A stretch of 64,000 nucleotides of DNA, from the NCBI RefSeq assembly GCF_000381985.1, contig NZ_KB907337.1, positions 1 through 64,000 on the forward strand. Reading direction: 5' to 3'. The position numbers and the translations under genes were made by a program. The notes under the pieces are model-generated. The model saw only the letters and a list, made by a program, of their open reading frames with translations, had not been told where the DNA came from and did not search any database. This DNA comes from Novispirillum itersonii subsp. itersonii ATCC 12639. Its GTDB lineage: Bacteria > Pseudomonadota > Alphaproteobacteria > Rhodospirillales > Rhodospirillaceae. Of the stretch, positions 33,639 to 40,358 are shown one piece after another. Numbering within the stretch: the stretch's first letter is position 1; every line of letters starts with the position of its first letter.

Positions 33639-34832
33639 ATGACCGCCGCCTTTGATTTCGAGACCGTTGTTGACCGCCGCAACAGCAATTCCATGAAGTG
33701 GACGGTGCCCGCCGGGCTGCTTCCGGCCGGTGTGTCTGCCGATGACATTCTGCCGATGTGGGTGGCGGATATGGATTTCCGGGTTGCCCCGGCGATCATC
33801 GACGCCCTGCAGGGGCAGGTTGATCACGGGATTTTCGGCTATGCCAACGGGGCTGACCCGGCCTATGTCGCCGCCGTCACCGGCTGGCAGGCCCGGCGCT
33901 TTGGCTGGCAGGTGGCGGCGGACTGGGTGATGCCGGTGGCCAGTGTGGTGGCAGCCCTGAAGCTGACGATCCAGACCATGACCCGCCCGGGTGACAGCGT
34001 GCTGATCCAGACTCCGGTGTACCACCACTTCCACGCTGACCCGGTGATCAACGGGCGCACGGTGGTGCAGGCACCGCTGACGCTGGACGGCGACCGCTAC
34101 CGCTTTGATCCGGTGGCGTTTGAGCAGGCGATCCGCCCGGAAACCCGGCTCTTCATTCTGTCGCACCCGCATAACCCCACCGGCAACGTCTGGTCAGAAA
34201 GCGACCTGCGGGCGATGGGCGAAATCTGCCTGCGGCATGGGGTGTTTGTCATCTCTGACGAAATCCACGCCGATTTTGTGCTGGGTGACGGGCTGAAGCA
34301 TATCCCCTTTGCCGCGCTTGATCCGCGCTTTGCCGCCAACAGCGTCACCTGCACCTCGGCCAGCAAGACCTTCAACCTTGCCGGGTTGCAGTGTGGCACG
34401 ATGATTATCAGCGACCCGCTGGTGCGCCGCGAGATCCGGCGCACGCTGGACCGCAACACCACCACCTCGCCCAGCCAGATGGGCATGGTCGCCACAGCCG
34501 CCGCTTACACCGGCGGGGAAGAGTGGGCCGATGCGATGCTGGCTTATGTGCGGGGCAATCAGGCGTTTTTTGCTGACGCGGTCAACAGCCGCTGCGCCGG
34601 GGTGCGGGTGCTGCCGATGGACTCGCTGTATCTGGCGTGGGTCGATTGCCGGGGCACCGGCCTGTCGGTCACGGATCTGGATGCGGCGCTGTTCCGGGCC
34701 GGGCTGTGGCTGGACCGGGGGCCGAAATTCGGCAGCGATGCGCATGGATTTGTCCGCGTTAATCTCGGCTGCCCGCGCAGTGTGGTCGAAGAGGCGGTGC
34801 GGCGGCTGGAAAAAGCCTTTCCGAAGGGCTGA
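33639..34832 (+). CDS. PLP-dependent C-S lyase (PatB/MalY-type aminotransferase fold)
   Basis: 397 aa of class I/II fold. It opens FDFETVVDRRNSNSMKWT, then LPMWVADMDF, the signature of MalY/PatB cystathionine beta-lyases. HPHNPTGNVW (conserved Asn), ISDEIHADF (Asp contacting the ring N), and the PLP Lys in TSASKTFNLAGLQ are present. The C-terminal carboxylate Arg is FVRVNLGCPR. It cleaves cystathionine or other Cys-S conjugates to pyruvate, ammonia and thiol. It stands alone, with a terminator 73 nt downstream. Confidence 0.9.
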   Translation: MTAAFDFETVVDRRNSNSMKWTVPAGLLPAGVSADDILPMWVADMDFRVAPAIIDALQGQVDHGIFGYANGADPAYVAAVTGWQARRFGWQVAADWVMPVASVVAALKLTIQTMTRPGDSVLIQTPVYHHFHADPVINGRTVVQAPLTLDGDRYRFDPVAFEQAIRPETRLFILSHPHNPTGNVWSESDLRAMGEICLRHGVFVISDEIHADFVLGDGLKHIPFAALDPRFAANSVTCTSASKTFNLAGLQCGTMIISDPLVRREIRRTLDRNTTTSPSQMGMVATAAAYTGGEEWADAMLAYVRGNQAFFADAVNSRCAGVRVLPMDSLYLAWVDCRGTGLSVTDLDAALFRAGLWLDRGPKFGSDAHGFVRVNLGCPRSVVEEAVRRLEKAFPKG

Positions 34833-34904
34833 GTCTCTCTCAATATATTGAAAATAATCATCTTTTATCAGGCGGACTCTGCCTGACAGGGGGTGTTTCA
34901 GGGA

Positions 34905-34932
34905 AGCAGGCCGTGTAGGCCTGCTTTTTTGT
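34905..34932 (+). terminator. Intrinsic terminator after the C-S lyase gene
   Basis: AGCAGGCC-GTGTA-GGCCTGCT followed by TTTTTT. A weaker CAGGC/GCCTG hairpin precedes it at about 34869-34885. The rest of the 410-nt gap to 35246 is AT-rich and holds no gene I can support. Confidence 0.85.
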
Positions 34933-35245
34933 TGCTGTACAGGCACATTTGCCAGAGCCGGGAAAAACCCGTGGCTGCGCGGTGTCGTGCCAATTTTGCT
35001 CTTAAATGTTTGTGGAAGAAGAATTTCAAAACCAAAAAGACTATTTTATGTGATATACACTTTTTGAGATTATTTTTTAGAAATTGCTGCTTTTGGGGTC
35101 GTGGGCTGTGGCCGGGCATCTGCGCTCCGGTCTGGTGGGGGAGGATGCTGGGGGACTGTGATTGACGGAAATATGGAACCATTGATCAACCGTCTTTCTT
35201 ACATCTACCTTCAGGATTAAATCAGTGATCGCGGAGGATTTTAAA

Positions 35246-35539
35246 ATGCAGGGGGTTAATCATTCTCACTTCGAGCCCTTTGTTAATTCTGTCTTTACAG
35301 GGATGAAAGCCGATATACAGGCTGAATTTAAACTTATTCAGGTCTCTGTAAGGCGAAGGATTAATAAAGGTCTGTTCCGTGAGAATCCCTTCACACTTGT
35401 TTTTCGGTGTGCGCGGAAAATAATCCTGCCGCAGGGGTTGTATCAGATGGCGACAACCAACTTCGATCCGATGGATATTTTTGTCACGGCGGTGGGCGCG
35501 GATGCCGAGGGCATCATTTACCACGCCGTGTTCGACTGA
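35246..35539 (+). CDS. DUF6916-like small protein next to collar-protein genes
   Basis: 97 aa from ATG 35246, with GGAGG 8 nt upstream. The core runs PFTLVFRCARKIILPQGLYQM, then MDIFVTAVGADAEGIIYHAVF. This matches small proteins (DUF6916 type) that often precede microcystin-dependent-protein (tail-collar) genes. No signal or membrane segment. Function is unknown; association with collar proteins suggests a chaperone or partner. The assignment is from memory of the family pattern. Confidence 0.65.
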   Translation: MQGVNHSHFEPFVNSVFTGMKADIQAEFKLIQVSVRRRINKGLFRENPFTLVFRCARKIILPQGLYQMATTNFDPMDIFVTAVGADAEGIIYHAVFD

Positions 35540-35550
35540 TGTTTGACTGA

Positions 35551-35603
35551 GGCCCCTGTCATCAGGGCCGGGTGCCGGTCCGTCAGGGAACAGGGCCTTT
35601 TTT
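35551..35603 (+). terminator. Terminator after the DUF6916-like gene
   Basis: GGCCCCTGT (35551-35559) can pair with ACAGGGCC (35590-35597), followed by TTTTTT. A shorter local stem GGCCCCTG/CAGGGCC (35551-35569) competes. Confidence 0.6.
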
Positions 35604-35754
35604 CAGAGAGTTGGAGCGTTCCGGGTCGGCAAGGGCAGCATTCTGCCCCGGCTGAAAGCGCTTCCGCATGCCCGGCGGGCAGGTGTTGCCAGCCGGACTG
35701 TCAACTTTTCCATCTGGGATCAGGCCGGATGGAACAAGGACTAAGGAGGGTCCC

Positions 35755-36309
35755 ATGTCAGAACCCTATGTAGGGCAGATTATGTTCGGGGGATTTCCGT
35801 ATGCCCCTCAGGGCTACGCCTTCTGTGATGGATCGCTGATGACGATCCAGCAGAATCAGGCCCTTTTTTCCCTGATCACCACCCTTTATGGCTCGACCGC
35901 TACGAATAATTTCAGGCTGCCTGACCTGCGTGGCCGTGTCGCTGTCGGGGCTGGGGTATCGCAGGTTTCCGGTGCCTCTTACCAGGCCGGGACCTATGGC
36001 GGGGCAGAAGCCGTGACACTGACGGCGGCACAGCTGCCCGCCCATAACCATATGGTCACCGCCAGTACAGTGCCGGGCAACATCAGTGCCAGTAACAATC
36101 TTCCGTCCAAGACGGCGGTAAACCCCGCCATCACCGGTTCGACCGCGACCAACATGTATGGGCTGGCGTCTGTCCCGACTGACCTTGTGCCGCTTGATGC
36201 CAGAACGGTGTCTGACGTCGGCGCCGGGCAGGCGCATCCCAACATGCAGCCGTTTCTGGTGGCGACCGCCGTCATAGCGACGACCGGCATCTACCCGATG
36301 CGTCCTTAA
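35755..36309 (+). CDS. Microcystin-dependent-type tail-collar protein, triad 1 member A
   Basis: 184 aa, RBS AAGGAGGG. The phage tail-collar domain is at 1-60 (YVGQIMFGGFPYAPQGYAFCDGSLM, NNFRLPDLRGRV). A Gly/Thr-rich variable half includes LTAAQLPAHNHMV and ends HPNMQPFLV. Proteins of this type (MdpB family) occur in threes in many bacteria with no phage structural genes, and their function is not known. The best match within the window is the member at 37788. No signal peptide. Confidence 0.85.
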   Translation: MSEPYVGQIMFGGFPYAPQGYAFCDGSLMTIQQNQALFSLITTLYGSTATNNFRLPDLRGRVAVGAGVSQVSGASYQAGTYGGAEAVTLTAAQLPAHNHMVTASTVPGNISASNNLPSKTAVNPAITGSTATNMYGLASVPTDLVPLDARTVSDVGAGQAHPNMQPFLVATAVIATTGIYPMRP

Positions 36310-36336
36310 ACTGATGGTGCAGAAGGAGAAAACATC

Positions 36337-36915
36337 ATGAGTGACGCTTATATCGGTGAAATCCGCCTGTTCCCTTATTTTAAAAACACCCCTCCGCAGG
36401 GATGGATGTTCTGCAACGGCGCACTTCTGAACATGTCAGACTATCAGGCCCTGTTTGCCGTGATCGGGACCATCTATGGCGGGGATGGCATCACGCAGTT
36501 TGCGCTGCCGAACCTGAATGGCCGCGTGCTGGTTGACCAGGGGACGGGGGCAGTTGATCCCAAGTCCACCACGCCATCGCCGTTGACCCCGCGGAATCCG
36601 GGGCAGACCGGTGGCAGCGAAGGTGTTGTTCTGACAACGGCAATGATCCCGCCGCATGATCATACCTTTTCGGCCTCGACCAAGCCGAACACGACGGACA
36701 TTCCCGGCCCCGGGCTGTTTTTCGGCAGCGATACCGCCCCCACCTTCAAGCGCTATGTGTCGCCGGTTCCCAATCCGGCCCCGCGGATCGGCACGCTGAA
36801 TGAGAACACGGTGTCCTCTGCCGGCGGCAATGCGTCTCACAGCAACCTGATGGCCGGTATGGGGCTGCGGTACGCCATCTGCGTCACTGCCGGCCTGTTT
36901 CCGATGCGGCCTTAA
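36337..36915 (+). CDS. Microcystin-dependent-type tail-collar protein, triad 1 member B
   Basis: 192 aa. It opens MSDAYIGEIRLFPYFKNTPPQGW, then QFALPNLNGRV; the middle LTTAMIPPHDHTFSA and the end RYAICVTAGLFPMRP are typical. It is 27 nt after member A, with AAGGAG upstream, and is clearly paralogous to 38358. The hydrophobic collar core could form a trimeric or hexameric fibre with its neighbours. Confidence 0.85.
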   Translation: MSDAYIGEIRLFPYFKNTPPQGWMFCNGALLNMSDYQALFAVIGTIYGGDGITQFALPNLNGRVLVDQGTGAVDPKSTTPSPLTPRNPGQTGGSEGVVLTTAMIPPHDHTFSASTKPNTTDIPGPGLFFGSDTAPTFKRYVSPVPNPAPRIGTLNENTVSSAGGNASHSNLMAGMGLRYAICVTAGLFPMRP

Positions 36916-36936
36916 GGATCAAGGGGAGAGATAATC

Positions 36937-37488
36937 ATGAGCACACCTTTTATCGGCCAGATATGCTATTTCAGCTTTCCGTGGACCCCTGAGGGGTGGC
37001 TTCCGTGCGATAGCACCACGTATAACATCCAGCACTATCCGGCGTTATACAGCCTGATTGGCACTGTGTACGGCGGGGATGCCAAGACCACCTTCAAGGT
37101 GCCTGATCTTCGGGGACGGGTGCCCGTTGGCCTTGGTCTCGCCTCTGCCCCCGGCAGTGTGCTGAACTGGACCCTGGGCAGCGTCCACGGGATGGACGCG
37201 GTTATCCTGAGCAACACCGGCTACCTGCCGAGCCATAATCATACGGTTTCGTTCGCCGGTACGACCTCCACCACCGGGACGCCGGTGGCGAATGCGATGC
37301 TGTCGAACATCGCCCCGGCCCAGTTCTGGGCGACCAATACGGCGGCCAATACCACCCTGCACCCGGCAACTCTGGGGGCGGCGTATTCTACTTCTGGGGG
37401 CGTGGCTGCGCACGAAAACCGGCAGCCCTTTGTTGTTCTCAATCCCTGCATTGCCTGGGATGGGGAATACCCCGACCTGAATTCCTGA
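36937..37488 (+). CDS. Microcystin-dependent-type tail-collar protein, triad 1 member C
   Basis: 183 aa. MSTPFIGQICYFSFPWTPEGW, then TFKVPDLRGRVPVGLG; NHTVSFAGTTSTTGTPVANAMLS and HENRQPFVVLNPCIAW mark it as the pair of 38954. It ends TGA at 37488. A remnant of an acetyltransferase gene follows, so the original triad was probably followed by a GNAT as in the second triad. Confidence 0.85.
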   Translation: MSTPFIGQICYFSFPWTPEGWLPCDSTTYNIQHYPALYSLIGTVYGGDAKTTFKVPDLRGRVPVGLGLASAPGSVLNWTLGSVHGMDAVILSNTGYLPSHNHTVSFAGTTSTTGTPVANAMLSNIAPAQFWATNTAANTTLHPATLGAAYSTSGGVAAHENRQPFVVLNPCIAWDGEYPDLNS

Positions 37489-37538
37489 CGGGCTGAAAAC
37501 ACCTGTTTTTCCGGATAGGCCGCTCTGCGGCGGAAGTC

Positions 37539-37636
37539 CTGCCGCAGCCGGTTTCAGGCGCAGCATCAGGATCATGTCAGGCGTTGTTCCGCCCCATGAT
37601 GTCTGGTGCTGCCCTGAATGGAAGGAGAAGATTATG
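37539..37636 (+). pseudogene. GNAT gene remnant and orphan start after triad 1
   Basis: 37539-37575 matches 39666-39702 inside the intact GNAT gene at 34 of 37 bases, in the reading frame for CRSxFxAQHQD. AAGGAG and ATG GTG TAA at 37622-37642 look like an abandoned RBS and start. The rest of the 300-nt gap, down to 37787, is strongly AT-rich and holds nothing else I recognise. Confidence 0.6.
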
Positions 37637-37787
37637 GTGTAAGTTTGTGTCTATTATTTTATTTAAAAAACTATTGTGAAAATAATAAAATATAAATAAT
37701 GATAATTTTATTATTGTTTTGCTCAGTTTTATTTTTAATTTTTAAATTAAAACATTTATCACTTTGATCTTGAGGGGAGTTAATATT

Positions 37788-38330
37788 ATGTCGGAACTCT
37801 ATTTAGGACAGATTATATTTGCGGCGTTTCCTTTCGCGCCCAAAGGCTATGCCTTCTGTGATGGGGCTACGCTGCCGGTCCGTCAGAATCAGGCTCTTTA
37901 TGCCCTGATCGGCACGCGCTTTGGGGGGGATGGGAGCACAACTTTCAGGTTGCCGGACCTGCGGGGCCGGGTTGTTGTCGGGGCTAATCAATGGGGATCT
38001 TCTTATCATCTTGGCGAATATGGTGGGGTAGAGGAGGTGACGCTGACCGCGGCACAGCTGCCTGCGCACAATCATGGTGTCATGGCGTCCACCGTTGCTG
38101 GCAGTGTCAGTGCGGCGGACAATATTCCGGCGACGACAGCCAAGAATACTATTGCCGGATCGATCCCCACACCGATGTACGCCGCGCCGTCTGGGACTAA
38201 TTCGGTGGTGCCGCTGAGTGCTGAGACGGTCTCGAGCGTCGGGGAGGGTAAGGCACACCCCAATATGCAGCCATTTTTGGTTGTAAATACGGCGATCGCG
38301 CTGACCGGCATTTTTCCCGAATTTCAGTAA
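37788..38330 (+). CDS. Microcystin-dependent-type tail-collar protein, triad 2 member A
   Basis: 180 aa from ATG 37788 (RBS GAGGGGAG). It opens MSELYLGQIIFAAFPFAPKGYAFCDG, followed by STTFRLPDLRGRVVVGAN and LTAAQLPAHNHGVMA, closely matching 35755. Codon usage is more AT-rich than in triad 1, so the two triads have separate histories. It is first gene of the second A-B-C set. Confidence 0.85.
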   Translation: MSELYLGQIIFAAFPFAPKGYAFCDGATLPVRQNQALYALIGTRFGGDGSTTFRLPDLRGRVVVGANQWGSSYHLGEYGGVEEVTLTAAQLPAHNHGVMASTVAGSVSAADNIPATTAKNTIAGSIPTPMYAAPSGTNSVVPLSAETVSSVGEGKAHPNMQPFLVVNTAIALTGIFPEFQ

Positions 38331-38357
38331 TACGGCTGCATAGAAGGAGTGTATGTC

Positions 38358-38939
38358 ATGGCCGATGCTTTTATAGGTGAAATTCGCCTTGTCCCTTATG
38401 TCCGGTCAGATCCGCCGGACGGATGGCTGAATTGCAATGGCGAAGTTGTTTATATTTCGGCGTATCAGGCTCTTTTTTCTTTGGTTGGCGTAACCTATAG
38501 TGGTGATGGTAAGTCGACTTTTGGACTCCCTGATTTTAATGGCCGGGTGCTGGTCGGTCGGGGAACGGGGCAGGCTGCGCCGAATACAAATAGCCCCGGG
38601 ACCTTGACCTCACGGAGTGTCGGGGAGAAGGGCGGCAGTGAAAGTGTGGCGCTGACGACGGAAATGATCCCCCCGCATAGCCACACCTTTTATGCCACAA
38701 CACAGGAAAACACCACTCAGACCCCCGGTACGGGGGTGCTCTTCGGCAGCAGCCAGGACCCCGCCTATAAGCGGTATGTCAGTCCGGTTCCGAAGCCGCT
38801 TCCACGGATAGGGGTGTTCAATGATGATGTGCTTTCTTACGCCGGGGTGGGGCGGCCTCATCCAAATATTATGAATAGCCTTGGGTTGAAATACATAATT
38901 TGCTTCGCTGGAGAGTATCCAGTTCAAAATAGATATTGA
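38358..38939 (+). CDS. Microcystin-dependent-type tail-collar protein, triad 2 member B
   Basis: 193 aa from ATG 38358 with AAGGAG. MADAFIGEIRLVPYVRSDPPDGW, FGLPDFNGRVLVGRG, LTTEMIPPHSHTF and YKRYVSPVPKPLPRIG match 36337 along the full length. The pairing B1-B2, with conserved YVSPVP, shows the triads are homologous gene for gene. Confidence 0.85.
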   Translation: MADAFIGEIRLVPYVRSDPPDGWLNCNGEVVYISAYQALFSLVGVTYSGDGKSTFGLPDFNGRVLVGRGTGQAAPNTNSPGTLTSRSVGEKGGSESVALTTEMIPPHSHTFYATTQENTTQTPGTGVLFGSSQDPAYKRYVSPVPKPLPRIGVFNDDVLSYAGVGRPHPNIMNSLGLKYIICFAGEYPVQNRY

Positions 38940-38953
38940 GGGGGGTAAATATT

Positions 38954-39496
38954 ATGAGTGAACCATTTATTGGTCAGATCACCTATTTTCCTTTTTCGAG
39001 GGCAATCGTTGGTTGGCTTATTTGCTCTGGGTCTGAGTTTTCTGTTAATGAATATCCTGCCCTTTATAGCTTGATCGGTAACAAATACGGTGGGGATGGT
39101 GTTAAAACCTTTCGGATCCCGAACCTGACTGGTACCGTGCCGGTGGGGATAGGGCAGGTTCCTGATGGGTACATTCAGTGGAGGTTGGGAATGGCTAAGG
39201 GCGAAGATGAGGTCCTTCTTGACACGGAATTTCATGCGCCCGTCCACGATCATAAGGTGTATTTCGCCGGGACGCCGTCAACGACAGGGACGGCCACGGC
39301 GGGCAGTATGCTGGCGAGTGTTGCCCCGCCACAGTTCTGGGCCGCGCCGAAAAATAAAATGAATACCAACCTCCATAAGTCATCGTTGGGGAACGCTTAC
39401 TCTGAGAAGCCGAAAGCGCATGAAAACCGTCAGCCTTATCTCGCTCTGACGCCTATGATTGCCCATCAGGGCATATACCCGCCATTTCCGGGTTAA
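38954..39496 (+). CDS. Microcystin-dependent-type tail-collar protein, triad 2 member C
   Basis: 180 aa from ATG 38954. MSEPFIGQITYFPFSRAIVGW, then TFRIPNLTGTVPVGIG and HENRQPYLALTPMIAHQGIYPPF pair with 36937. The DPRG motif of most collars is replaced by NLTG. Its stop overlaps the start of the GNAT gene (TAATG), so the acetyltransferase is coupled to this gene. Confidence 0.85.
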   Translation: MSEPFIGQITYFPFSRAIVGWLICSGSEFSVNEYPALYSLIGNKYGGDGVKTFRIPNLTGTVPVGIGQVPDGYIQWRLGMAKGEDEVLLDTEFHAPVHDHKVYFAGTPSTTGTATAGSMLASVAPPQFWAAPKNKMNTNLHKSSLGNAYSEKPKAHENRQPYLALTPMIAHQGIYPPFPG

Positions 39497-40029
39497 TGAC
39501 GGTGTTTCCTGCCGCATCGCCCTGTGCTGTATCCCTGACCGTGCCGGGTGTGGCATTGCGCCCGGCGCGGTCGGCGGACCTGCCGTTTCTGCGCCGTCTT
39601 TACCGTTCCAGCCGGGACAGGGAGCTTGCCGCCCTGAACTGGCCGGAGGCCATGCTGCGCGATTTCTGCCGCAGCCAGTTTGAGGCGCAGCATCAGGATT
39701 ATACCCATCGTTATCCCACCGCCTGTTTTCTGGTGACGGAGCTGCGGCGCGAGCCGGTCGGGCGGCTGTACATTGATCTGTCCGGCCCGGTGATTCATCT
39801 GATTGATATCGCGCTGTTGCCATCAGCCCGGGGGCGGGGGATCGGCACCCGTATCCTGACCGCCGTGCAGGAGCGGGCGAGGGCGGACGGAAAGCCGGTG
39901 TCACTGCATGTCCAGCATGGCAATCGCGCGGCGGCAGACCTGTACCGCCGCCTCGGGTTCCGCCTGACCGCGCCGGGGGCAACGCATGACGGGTATCTCT
40001 GGGATGCTGACTGCATTGAAAGTGTTTAG
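39496..40029 (+). CDS. GNAT acetyltransferase coupled to the collar triad (RimI-like)
   Basis: 177 aa. The acetyl-CoA motif ARGRGIGTRIL sits in IDIALLPSARGRGIG at about 110-125, and HGNRAAADLYRRLGFRL is the C-terminal GNAT block. Its start overlaps the preceding stop (TAATG). Coupling with collar proteins and an earlier remnant behind triad 1 implies a fixed partnership: it may acetylate a collar protein or the downstream peptide. Substrate not known. The lasso precursor begins 150 nt later. Confidence 0.82.
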   Translation: MTVFPAASPCAVSLTVPGVALRPARSADLPFLRRLYRSSRDRELAALNWPEAMLRDFCRSQFEAQHQDYTHRYPTACFLVTELRREPVGRLYIDLSGPVIHLIDIALLPSARGRGIGTRILTAVQERARADGKPVSLHVQHGNRAAADLYRRLGFRLTAPGATHDGYLWDADCIESV

Positions 40030-40051
40030 TGTATCTGCGGTGGTATTTGTG

Positions 40052-40081
40052 TTGACGGTTCGGCTTTTCCTTTGCCATATT
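40052..40081 (+). promoter_or_regulatory. Candidate promoter of the lasso precursor gene
   Basis: TTGACG (40052-40057) and CATATT (40076-40081) with an 18-bp spacer. This would give a leader of about 90 nt before the precursor ATG at 40178. It is the best sigma-70-like pair in the gap. Confidence 0.45.
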
Positions 40082-40177
40082 CGGTTTAATCTTTCTGACA
40101 GGCTCATCTTAGCGGTGTAACAACCGGAACGGTGGCCCATACAGTCCTGATCCCGTGCAGTTCCGATGAGGTTGATG

Positions 40178-40324
40178 ATGGATAGCGTAACTCTCCCTGC
40201 CGACCGGCAGCCCAAGGCGGAATGGCAGACCCCGGTGCTGCAGCGTCTGGATGTCAGCACCGGCACGGCCGCAGAGGCTAACAAGCCCTTTAACGACGGG
40301 GAATTTCCTGACGGGGCATCCTGA
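40178..40324 (+). CDS. Putative lasso peptide precursor (paeninodin-like), 48 aa
   Basis: The leader carries W16-x-x-P19-x-L21 (WQTPVL), the Y/WxxPxL motif that lasso leaders use to bind the PqqD-type B1 protein, then LDV and T30. If T30 is the penultimate leader residue, the core is AEANKPFNDGEFPDGAS (32-48). That gives an amine at position 1, Asp at position 9 for a 9-membered macrolactam, and a C-terminal Ser that the HPr-kinase-like enzyme next door could phosphorylate, as in paeninodin. RBS TGAGG is 6 nt upstream. A cyclase gene follows 34 nt later. The exact cleavage site is inferred; T28 as the penultimate residue would leave no acid at 7-9. Confidence 0.68.
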   Translation: MDSVTLPADRQPKAEWQTPVLQRLDVSTGTAAEANKPFNDGEFPDGAS

Positions 40325-40358
40325 TCCGACGGGCGGGGGAGGACGCGGGACGCGCTGA

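Noticed and set aside
35246-39496. A second prophage, suggested by the collar proteins
   Set aside because: There are no capsid, portal, integrase or lysis genes near. The A-B-C triad is a known bacterial gene set outside phages.
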